Shown here: in pieces, positions 1-6,482 of the stretch | Layout: every line of letters begins with the position of its first letter | How positions within the stretch are numbered: the first letter of the stretch is position 1 | Source of the DNA: an uncultured Ruminococcus sp. | GTDB lineage: Bacteria; Bacillota; Clostridia; Oscillospirales; Ruminococcaceae | NCBI GenBank assembly: GCA_946186215.1 | Contig: CAMHMM010000008.1 | Span: 1 to 18,986, forward strand | Length of the DNA: 18,986 nucleotides | Reading direction: 5' to 3' | The notes under the pieces: model-generated | Seen by the model: the letters and a program-made list of their open reading frames with translations, nothing else | Told to the model about the DNA's origin: nothing | Database searches by the model: none | Made by a program: the position numbers and the translations under genes

Positions 1-27
1 GCTATAGCGAACACCCCCATCAATTCA

Positions 28-60
28 TAAAATATAAAGGACAGAGCAAAGCTCTGTCCT
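28..60 (-). terminator. Intrinsic terminator, minus strand
   Basis: A perfect 10-bp inverted repeat (38-47 with 51-60, three-base loop) is followed, reading leftwards, by a U-rich tail at 37-28. The plus-strand side has no T run, so it works for leftward transcription. It ends the candidate small RNA and probably also the methyltransferase/alpha-galactosidase transcript. Confidence 0.85.
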
Positions 61-177
61 GAAAATCCGCCTGAATAGACGCAACCGCGCCTGACTGATT
101 ATTTGACCGTATGCACTTCACTGCACTCATAAGGTGCCTGTGATACGGTGAGAACGACAGCTCTGCTTTGTTGTACT
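28..177 (-). ncRNA. Candidate small RNA gene of about 150 nt
   Basis: A perfect-consensus promoter (183-211, minus) would start a transcript near 177-176 that runs into the terminator at 60-28. No convincing reading frame lies between. The predicted RNA can fold into a domain closed by ACCGTAT (151-145) with ATACGGT (112-106), enclosing small GCAC/GTGC helices. A second hairpin, AGGCGC with GCGTCT around a GGTT loop, lies at about 91-76, and the terminator helix follows. The 5' segment GCAGAGC could also pair with the 3' arm of the terminator, which would allow attenuation. I do not recognise it as SRP RNA, 6S RNA, tmRNA or any riboswitch I know. It could simply be an untranslated leader for a gene left of the window. 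Confidence 0.42.
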
Positions 178-182
178 GTATG

Positions 183-211
183 ATTATACAACTAATAAAG
201 AGCCTTGTCAA
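183..211 (-). promoter_or_regulatory. Consensus sigma-A promoter, minus strand
   Basis: Read on the minus strand, TTGACA (211-206) and TATAAT (188-183) are separated by exactly 17 bases, matching the consensus in both boxes. It fires leftwards, away from the methyltransferase stop at 265. The bases after the -10 box (CATAC, then GTA) resemble those after the dynamin-operon promoter at 8643-8672. Confidence 0.8.
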
Positions 212-264
212 GTCATGAAGCATAAAATCAGCGAATTGCACAAAGTATATCGCCTCAGAGGGCA

Positions 265-879
265 TCAGTCCTTTGTGATAACAGCTGCCGCACAGGGCAT
301 CCTGCCGTCTATGACGAAGTATCTTACATTCCTGTAGCCGCCGTCAGCAAAAAACTTTTTGTAGCTTTCCAGATCGAACTGCCGCCTGAAATCAGCGCCG
401 AGAGCGTCGATAGCACTCACTACGATGCGGTTTGTCTTTTCCGACATATTTATATATGTGGGGATTATCACCTTACCGCCGCTTTTGCACACGCGCAGAA
501 GCTCGTTTACTGCCTGATAGGGCTCGTCGAGCAGGTGTATCACATTCCCTGCGATGACCTTGTCAAATCTGCCGCCGGTACTTCTGATATGGGTGATATC
601 TGCGCGGCACACGGTAACATTGTCAAAGCCCGACAGGTTTTCTCTTGCCTTTCTCAGCATACCGGCGGAGAGATCGGCCGCATACAGATGCCTGCAGACA
701 GGGGCTATATCCCTGCTTATCGCACCCGTACCGCAGGCGCATTCAAGCACGATGTCCGAGGGCTCTATCTCCTCCGCCACACGCTTGCCCAGACCACGGT
801 AGCACTGCTTGTTGTAGATATCTTCAAAGAAATCGTATAATCCTGAAATATTATCCCAGTACATATTTGCCTCTTTCAT
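265..879 (-). CDS. Class I SAM-dependent methyltransferase (small)
   Basis: A 204-residue soluble protein with a Rossmann-type methyltransferase fold. Motif I is LECACGTGAIS (residues 44-54), followed by the acidic loop AADLSAGML (67-75) that would contact the adenosine ribose, and AGNVIHLLDEP (110-120) in the post-motif region. It resembles the Methyltransf_11/25 (UbiE-like) group; the substrate cannot be read from sequence. I chose the ATG at 879 because AGGGA lies seven bases upstream of it. The frame stays open to 984, where it would overlap the alpha-galactosidase gene, and that extension looks unlike a methyltransferase. It is the last gene of a leftward run after the alpha-galactosidase (85-base gap), so the two probably share a transcript. 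No link to sugar metabolism is evident. Confidence 0.85.
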   Translation of the reverse strand: MKEANMYWDNISGLYDFFEDIYNKQCYRGLGKRVAEEIEPSDIVLECACGTGAISRDIAPVCRHLYAADLSAGMLRKARENLSGFDNVTVCRADITHIRSTGGRFDKVIAGNVIHLLDEPYQAVNELLRVCKSGGKVIIPTYINMSEKTNRIVVSAIDALGADFRRQFDLESYKKFFADGGYRNVRYFVIDGRMPCAAAVITKD

Positions 880-964
880 CGGTTTGTCCCTAAGTTTATA
901 AGCCTTTAATATGTGCCTTCCCGACCGCAGGCGAAGAAGACACATATTCAGTATTTTCTTATTA

Positions 965-3235
965 TCACACAGCGTTGAATTCAATTACGACCGAGCTGAA
1001 ATCTCCAGAAAGATCAACAGCGATGCCGCAGTTCATCAGCGCAGCGCCGGTGTGGATCTCGCCGGTGAGGGAGCTTGTGTATTTCCTTCCGGGATCAAGG
1101 CCGTCGAGCTTTATCAGCCTGCTGTGGTAATTCGGTCTGCCCAGTACCTGAACAGCAGTGAATACCGCCTGTGACTTATCCTTTGAAACGAACATCCACG
1201 CATCAAATGTGTTGTCGCTGAAAATATCTGCAAGACGGTACTGATCGCCTTTGCGTACAAGGGGATTGTATTTTTTGAACTGCTCTATCTGCGCGGGAAT
1301 CTCAGCACGGTCGGCCTCGGGTATGCGGGTGATATCAAGCTCATAGCCGAAGGTCCCCACCATTGCCACATTGCCTCTTGTGGCAAACGGAGTGGAGCGG
1401 CCTACCACATGATTGGGGCAGTCGGAAACATGGGCACCCATTGCGGATGCTGGGTAGCATACGGATGTGCCGTGTTGTATCTTCAGCCTTTCGATGGCAT
1501 CTGTGTCGTCGGATGTCCATATCTGCGGAGAGAAGAACAGCATACCCGGATCAAAGCGGGCACCGCCTCCCGAGCAGTTTTCCAGAAGAAGATGAGGATG
1601 ATCGGTGATGAGTCTGTTCTGCAGATCGTATACGCCGAGGACGAATCTGTGCCACAGCTCCTGCTGTCTTTCGGGCGGGAGCTTCAGTGAGCCGGGCTCG
1701 GTTATCTGTCGGTTCATATCCCACTTGATGTATTCGATATTGGCGCTTTCAAGTATAGCCGTTATCTGCGAATAGATATTATCCCTTACTTCCTTGCGGC
1801 TGTAATCGAGGACATACTGTTCGCGGGACTGGCTCATAGGCTGTCCCTCGATCTGTATAGCCCAGTCGGGGTGTGCCCTGTAAAGGTCACTGTCGGGGGA
1901 TATCATTTCAGGCTCAAACCATATGCCGAATTTGAGACCGAGCTTGTTTACCTCATCCACCAGATGTCCGAGTCCGCCCTTGAGCTTGTTCTCGTTTACA
2001 TACCAGTCACCCAGTGAGGAGTTATCCGTATTTCTGTGACCGAACCAGCCGTCATCCATTACAAGCATCTCAATGCCGGATTTTGCAGCCTCTTTTGCAA
2101 TTGAAATTAGCTTATCCGTATCAAAATCAAAATAAGTTGCTTCCCAGTTGTTTATAAGAACGGGACGAGCCTTGTCGCGGTATTCGCCGCGGATAAGATG
2201 CTGTCTGTACAGGTCATGGAATGTTCTCGACATTTTGCCGATGCCCTCCGAGGAATATACCATGACTGCCTCGGGCGCAGTGAAGCTCTTTCCGCTTTCA
2301 AGCTTCCATCTGAAATCAAGGGGATTGATGCCCATTACCGCACGGGTGCGCTTGTGCTGTGTTACCTCGGCCTGTGCGATAAAGTTTCCGCTGTATACCA
2401 GATTGAAGCCGAATGCCTCGCCGATGCGTTCGTCGGCGTTGTGTGAGACCAGTGCCATGAAGGGGTTCGACTGGTGTGAGGATTCGCCCCTTGCTGAATC
2501 TACCAGCTGTTTGCCGTGGTGCAGAGGAGCCCTTTCGATAAAGCGCTCTCTTGCCCATGAACCATTGAGAGTGATAAAGTCGTATTCGCTGCATTCTATG
2601 TCGATGGATGTGCTGAGGATGCGCTCGATATCCACAGGCTCTGTGCCCTTGTTGGTCACGACAACGCTCCTTGTGATAACATCGAGTCCTGTAAATGCAG
2701 TGTAGTAAAGCTCGGCTTCAAGACCTGTGCGGGGCTCTTCCATGGTGATGATGAGCGTCTTTGCTTCATCTTTATCCGCGAAGGTGGCAGGCAGTCTTAC
2801 GGTGCAGTCTTCGAGCTCCTGAGAAAGAACGGGCTTTCCGTCGGTTATCCTGTGGCTCTTGTATCTCAGCGTTACGGCTGCAGTGCCCTTGCTGTCCCTT
2901 ATCATGAATGCGCTTTCGCGGTAATCACCAGTGCCGTACACGGGATATTCAAAGGAAGTGGTATCCATGAATGTGCCCATATCCCTGCTGTTTACCTTGG
3001 GGGTATAGGGGTTCTCGCCTAAGTGGAGCAAATAGGAAAGGTCCTCATCATCAGTGCGCTTTCCGTAATAAACATGGCAGAGATATCCGCTTTCAAGAGC
3101 GGCAAGAGCATAGGTAGAGCCCGGTGTTGTGAGGGTAAAAAGTGTCATATCCTCAGTGAAAGGCTCGTTTCTGCCTGCCTGCCAGTTCCATTTTACATAT
3201 TCCTTGTGCAGTTTCTGTACTCTGATAGTTTCCAA
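965..3235 (-). CDS. GH36 alpha-galactosidase
   Basis: A 756-residue glycoside hydrolase family 36 enzyme that removes terminal alpha-1,6-galactose from melibiose, raffinose-type oligosaccharides or galactomannan fragments. It has an N-terminal beta-sandwich domain (about 1-340), a TIM barrel (about 350-660) and a C-terminal beta domain. Barrel signatures are MDDGWFG (393-399), GIWFEPEMISPDSD (437-450), the nucleophile motif KWDMNR with Asp506, LENCSGGGARFD (551-562), and the acid/base motif WTSDDTDA with Asp576. The 70-residue spacing between the two aspartates fits the family. Length is typical for the tetrameric AgaA-type enzymes. No signal peptide is visible, so it should act in the cytoplasm on imported oligosaccharides. 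The start is TTG (3235-3233), supported by GGAGGGA (3247-3241) five bases upstream; no ATG nearby fits as well. No sugar transporter is adjacent in this window. Confidence 0.97.
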   Translation of the reverse strand: METIRVQKLHKEYVKWNWQAGRNEPFTEDMTLFTLTTPGSTYALAALESGYLCHVYYGKRTDDEDLSYLLHLGENPYTPKVNSRDMGTFMDTTSFEYPVYGTGDYRESAFMIRDSKGTAAVTLRYKSHRITDGKPVLSQELEDCTVRLPATFADKDEAKTLIITMEEPRTGLEAELYYTAFTGLDVITRSVVVTNKGTEPVDIERILSTSIDIECSEYDFITLNGSWARERFIERAPLHHGKQLVDSARGESSHQSNPFMALVSHNADERIGEAFGFNLVYSGNFIAQAEVTQHKRTRAVMGINPLDFRWKLESGKSFTAPEAVMVYSSEGIGKMSRTFHDLYRQHLIRGEYRDKARPVLINNWEATYFDFDTDKLISIAKEAAKSGIEMLVMDDGWFGHRNTDNSSLGDWYVNENKLKGGLGHLVDEVNKLGLKFGIWFEPEMISPDSDLYRAHPDWAIQIEGQPMSQSREQYVLDYSRKEVRDNIYSQITAILESANIEYIKWDMNRQITEPGSLKLPPERQQELWHRFVLGVYDLQNRLITDHPHLLLENCSGGGARFDPGMLFFSPQIWTSDDTDAIERLKIQHGTSVCYPASAMGAHVSDCPNHVVGRSTPFATRGNVAMVGTFGYELDITRIPEADRAEIPAQIEQFKKYNPLVRKGDQYRLADIFSDNTFDAWMFVSKDKSQAVFTAVQVLGRPNYHSRLIKLDGLDPGRKYTSSLTGEIHTGAALMNCGIAVDLSGDFSSVVIEFNAV

Positions 3236-3266
3236 AGCTGTCCCTCCGTTGGCCGCTGTTCTAAGG

Positions 3267-3291
3267 CGCAGACCGGTATCTACGGTCTGCG
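3267..3291 (-). terminator. Hairpin between Dabb gene and alpha-galactosidase
   Basis: A perfect 9-bp inverted repeat (3267-3275 with 3283-3291, seven-base loop) lies 11 bases after the Dabb stop and 32 bases before the alpha-galactosidase start. There is no U run after it on the minus strand, so it is more likely a partial terminator or an RNA-stabilising hairpin than a full stop. Confidence 0.45.
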
Positions 3292-3302
3292 TGCAGCGTG
3301 TA

Positions 3303-3611
3303 TCAATATTCGTAGTCGATGCAGGCTCTGCCGTTTTCCGCTTTCAATCCGGAAATGAACTTGCCGAATGCCTTGTGATCGGGGTGTATCTGGTATGCAT
3401 CCAGACCCGCTTTGTCCTCGAAATCGCAGATAAGCGCGATGTCGAAATTAGTGCTGTCGAATATCTCTCCGCCAATGACACACTCAAAGCCTTTGAGCGT
3501 GGGAACGAGAGAGGGGAGCTTGTCTGCCCTTTCCTTTGCGGCAGCAGCGTTTTCGAGGGCGGTCTTTCCGTCCGTATCTTTGAGCTTGAACATTACAATG
3601 TGTTTTATCAT
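3303..3611 (-). CDS. Dabb (stress-responsive A/B barrel) protein
   Basis: A 102-residue protein starting MIKHIVMFKLKD, the classic opening of the Dabb family (dimeric alpha/beta barrel). Other family traits are the central alanine-rich helix with LPSLVPTLKGFECVIGGE, the FDIALICDFEDKAGLDAYQ strand-helix segment, and HPDHKAFGKFI near the end with its conserved histidines. Members are small cytoplasmic dimers of mostly unknown activity; some are stress-induced, and related folds include polyketide and olivetolic acid cyclases. The ATG at 3611 is preceded by AGAGGT (about 3622-3617). It lies upstream of the alpha-galactosidase in the same direction with a 67-base gap containing a hairpin, so they may form a leaky operon. 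Its function here is unknown. Confidence 0.85.
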   Translation of the reverse strand: MIKHIVMFKLKDTDGKTALENAAAAKERADKLPSLVPTLKGFECVIGGEIFDSTNFDIALICDFEDKAGLDAYQIHPDHKAFGKFISGLKAENGRACIDYEY

Positions 3612-3640
3612 AACATACCTCTTATAAACTGATTTAAAAC

Positions 3641-3693
3641 AGCACCGGATAAATCTTGTTTATATCTGTTTTCGACAGTGTATATCCGGCGCT
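3641..3693. repeat. Nested inverted repeat upstream of the Dabb gene
   Basis: Outer arms 3641-3651 and 3683-3693 pair with a single mismatch. An inner CTGT/ACAG stem (about 3666-3678) sits inside. Read rightwards the structure is followed by TTTTT, like a terminator; read leftwards it lies in the 5' leader of the Dabb gene. No rightward gene ends here, so a leader structure or a bidirectional terminator are both possible. Confidence 0.4.
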
Positions 3694-3697
3694 TTTT

Positions 3698-3735
3698 AAC
3701 AAAATACAGCCGGAGCGGGGAGCACCGCTCCGGCT
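3698..3735 (-). terminator. Intrinsic terminator of the dynamin operon
   Basis: A GC-rich perfect 11-bp stem (3708-3718 with 3725-3735, six-base loop) starts four bases after the stop codon of the last dynamin-like gene. Reading leftwards it runs into GTATTTTGTT. This is a strong end to the three-gene dynamin operon. Confidence 0.88.
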
Positions 3736-3739
3736 AATA

Positions 3740-5482
3740 TCAGTCGTACTCTCTTATGACCTCCACAGCCCCGAGGATGATCTCGTTTGCTCTTTCGATG
3801 CAGCGGTTGATCTGATCGGTGCTCTCTGCGGAGCGGGCCATTTCCATAGCCTGTGCAACGGTCTCTCTGCCCACACTTTCCTGTGTGCGATAGATCTCGT
3901 TGAGCTGTTCGGATGCAAAGGTCTCAAAGTTCTTGTAGCATTCCTTGAGATCCTTTATAGTGCTGGTGCGGATGTCATCGTAGTTTTCAAGAGCGCAGTC
4001 GATGATATCCGAGGTGCGGTTCTTGCGCATGATATTGCGGAAGAAGGGCATAGTTCCCGAAGGGAAGCCCACGCTTCTTTCTGCACCCTGTGAAGCAGCC
4101 TGCTTTATCTTGTCAGCTACGAATGTGTTGACATTGACAGTCTCGCTTGTGGAGATACGCGCTCCTGCCAGATCCTGAATACCCAGCTTGCGGGAAAGCT
4201 GTGCGCCCATATCGTTTATGATATCGTTGAGACGCTCCTGATGTATCTCCAGACAGCGGCGGTATGCCTCGCCCACCTTATCCATTAGGAAGGAGTAGAA
4301 ATGTCTTTCCACATCCTCATCATCCGCTGTGGAGCGGCACACAAGGATATCCTCTCTGAGCTTTGTGAAGAATTCGTACATCCAGTACTCCGCTTCCTGC
4401 TTCATTTCCGTGATGGAGAGCATGATCTTGGGCTTTTGCGCTTCAAGTGCGGACTGGAGATTGCTGCACTCTGCCTCGAAATCATCCTTGAGCTTTCTGA
4501 GCTTCTGGGAATCCATCTGCATCATTTCGCTGATGAGGTTGAGGCGGTTGAGAGTGTCGGTGAGCATAAGCGAGAGCATGGAGAATACTCTTTCCGTGCG
4601 CAGTGTGTCCTTCTGGACGATGACCTCGCGGGAAAGCGCCAGCTCGAATTTGAGGAACTGGTTCTCGTAGAACTCCTGGAATCCCTTTATGTCGGGGCGG
4701 TTGAGACCTATCTTGCGGCGGTATTCATCAATGCCGCTTATTGCGTAGACCTCAGCCACGGGGATTATCTGTGCGCATTTTTCGCTGATGTAGTTGATTA
4801 TTCTTTCAATCTCTTCCATGGTGTTCATGGCATCGATCATATTTATCAGCACGAATACCTTGCTGAAATTCTGAGGAACGATCTGGCTTGCGATAAAATA
4901 CTGCTCGCTTTCGGAGAAGGGTGAGAGGGCGCTTGCCACATAGATCACCGCATCCGCCTTTACAAGAAAATCCTTTACCTGTGAATCCAGCTCGTCAAGG
5001 TCGGAAAGACCGGGAGTGTCTACTACCTGTATCTCCTTTAAGATAGGTGCATCGCTTTTGACATCAATATATTCCAGTGAGCCCGGGAAGAAGTCAAGAA
5101 GGCCGAGAAGCCTTTCACGGCTCAGATCATCCTGAGTGAGAGTAACTCTCTTGCCGTTTCCGAGAACTGCCTCAACGCTCGGGTGATCTCCGTAGGAGAA
5201 GCGGTTTATCGTGAAGGTCTCGGGAGCCACATTCACAGGTGCCACCGATCTACCGAGGATCGCGTTTATGACTGTGCTCTTGCCGCGCTTGAAATCGCCG
5301 ATGATAACAAGGGAAAAGGGCTCGGAGAGTTTTTTCTCGATTATCGCATCCCACTTTTTCATGCGGTTGGTCGCTTCGTCGCCGAGTATGGCGCAAAGCT
5401 CCTGATCCTTCAGAAGCCGCTTCAGATCGCCTCTTACAATGGAAATATCATATTCTGCATTGTCATATTTATTCTTTTTCAT
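3740..5482 (-). CDS. Bacterial dynamin-like GTPase, no membrane hairpin
   Basis: A 580-residue large GTPase of the dynamin superfamily. G1/P-loop is GDFKRGKST (62-70), the G2 threonine lies in VAPETFTINR (85-94), G3 is VVDTPGLSD (153-161), and G4 is NMID (214-217), which keeps the Asn and Asp of NKxD. The rest (about 290-570) is predominantly helical, as expected for the stalk/bundle, with heptad-like segments around 300-360. I see no transmembrane or glycine-rich paddle, unlike its partner at 6483-8540. Paired dynamin-like proteins of different size are known in bacteria and can act as heteromers on membranes (established for the family); that is inferred here. It is the third gene of a tight operon, starting 17 bases after the M48-like gene. 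The likely ribosome site (GGGGGCG) is weak, suggesting translational coupling. Confidence 0.93.
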   Translation of the reverse strand: MKKNKYDNAEYDISIVRGDLKRLLKDQELCAILGDEATNRMKKWDAIIEKKLSEPFSLVIIGDFKRGKSTVINAILGRSVAPVNVAPETFTINRFSYGDHPSVEAVLGNGKRVTLTQDDLSRERLLGLLDFFPGSLEYIDVKSDAPILKEIQVVDTPGLSDLDELDSQVKDFLVKADAVIYVASALSPFSESEQYFIASQIVPQNFSKVFVLINMIDAMNTMEEIERIINYISEKCAQIIPVAEVYAISGIDEYRRKIGLNRPDIKGFQEFYENQFLKFELALSREVIVQKDTLRTERVFSMLSLMLTDTLNRLNLISEMMQMDSQKLRKLKDDFEAECSNLQSALEAQKPKIMLSITEMKQEAEYWMYEFFTKLREDILVCRSTADDEDVERHFYSFLMDKVGEAYRRCLEIHQERLNDIINDMGAQLSRKLGIQDLAGARISTSETVNVNTFVADKIKQAASQGAERSVGFPSGTMPFFRNIMRKNRTSDIIDCALENYDDIRTSTIKDLKECYKNFETFASEQLNEIYRTQESVGRETVAQAMEMARSAESTDQINRCIERANEIILGAVEVIREYD

Positions 5483-5499
5483 ACTTATCGCCCCCGATC

Positions 5500-6468
5500 T
5501 TAAAGCACATCTTCAGTCTGAGCAATGATCTCACAGCGAATTTCGAGAGACTGCTTGTTGCTGATATGTGTTGTGGGGCGTTCAAGGTCGGAACGCCATA
5601 TGTAGAGGATCTCACAGCCTGTGAATTCCATTCCGGCGAATATCCTGCGTTCATCCTCGCTGGTGTCCTCACCGAGCTTGAGAGAGCGCACCGGAGTGAT
5701 GTGGATAGCGTCGTACTTTGCGAGTATTTCCTCTGTGTTGATAAAAAGGTTCTGATTGCCCAGTGAATCGGGCAGTCCCTTCTTTCTTACCGACGAATAA
5801 ACATCGGCGAAGGATGCAGGATCGTCAAGACAGATTATGCCTGCTCTGTCTGCGGTTATATCTCCTGCAAGGAGCCATTTGTTGAGAAGATAATTGAGCT
5901 CCCTTACACCTGTTTTGTCGGCATCTGTCACCTCAGCGCTGTCGCCCTTGCTTATGCCGGGATAGGTGAATGCATAGTTGAAGGTGCAGTGACGGTTCTG
6001 GAGCCTGCCGCATTCACAGCCGATTACATAGCGAAGCTCCTCCGGAGTAAATTCCTCGGCGATATCCGCAGTGAGGACTATTACAGGCTCGATCCCGTCG
6101 CCTGTAAGGGAGAATATCTCCGGCACCTCTCCTGCCTTTCTTATCAGCAGAGAGGGCAGGCTTATCTGCAGTCTGTCGCTGCACTGCTTGACAGCCTCAT
6201 ATGCCTTTGCAAAAAGTATGGAGCTGGCAGTATCGCTTGTGGAAAAATATCTTTTGAACCTTGTGGGTATATCTGTTGTGGTGATGGCCTTGTAAAGTCT
6301 TGACCAGCCCGAGATGCCGCCGATCTTCTGGCGCAGCGCGAAATCCGAATCAAAGGCGTAGTCAAGTGTGCCGCCCACCACATGCTCCTGATATGATCTT
6401 GTCCTCTGCGCAAGATAATCGGAGAATGAGGTGTTTATATTAAGCAGGGGATTAGTGTTAAGATTCAT
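5500..6468 (-). CDS. M48-peptidase-like protein with ruined zinc site
   Basis: A 322-residue protein between the two dynamin-like GTPases. Residues 143-160 read EELRYVIGCECGRLQNRH. This lines up with the M48 metallopeptidase pattern EELxxVxxHExxHxxxxH, but both zinc histidines of HExxH are replaced (Cys151 and Arg155). About 50 residues later AGDITADRAG (201-210) matches the ExxADRAG element of M48 proteins, with Asp203 where the third ligand Glu normally sits. I infer an M48 fold without normal zinc proteolysis, acting perhaps as a scaffold or regulator. No membrane segment is evident. The start at 6468 has GAGGAGGGG (6484-6476) seven bases upstream; an ATG at 6486 overlaps the previous stop and is the alternative. 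The family call rests on short motifs, so confidence is moderate. Confidence 0.6.
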   Translation of the reverse strand: MNLNTNPLLNINTSFSDYLAQRTRSYQEHVVGGTLDYAFDSDFALRQKIGGISGWSRLYKAITTTDIPTRFKRYFSTSDTASSILFAKAYEAVKQCSDRLQISLPSLLIRKAGEVPEIFSLTGDGIEPVIVLTADIAEEFTPEELRYVIGCECGRLQNRHCTFNYAFTYPGISKGDSAEVTDADKTGVRELNYLLNKWLLAGDITADRAGIICLDDPASFADVYSSVRKKGLPDSLGNQNLFINTEEILAKYDAIHITPVRSLKLGEDTSEDERRIFAGMEFTGCEILYIWRSDLERPTTHISNKQSLEIRCEIIAQTEDVL

Positions 6469-6482
6469 CTGCATACCCCTCC

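Noticed and set aside
20..265. 81-codon minus-strand frame at the left end
   Set aside because: It runs through the promoter and the terminator hairpin, begins inside the methyltransferase stop region and resembles no protein family.
5500..6468. Active M48 zinc protease
   Set aside because: Both histidines of HExxH and the third ligand position are substituted.
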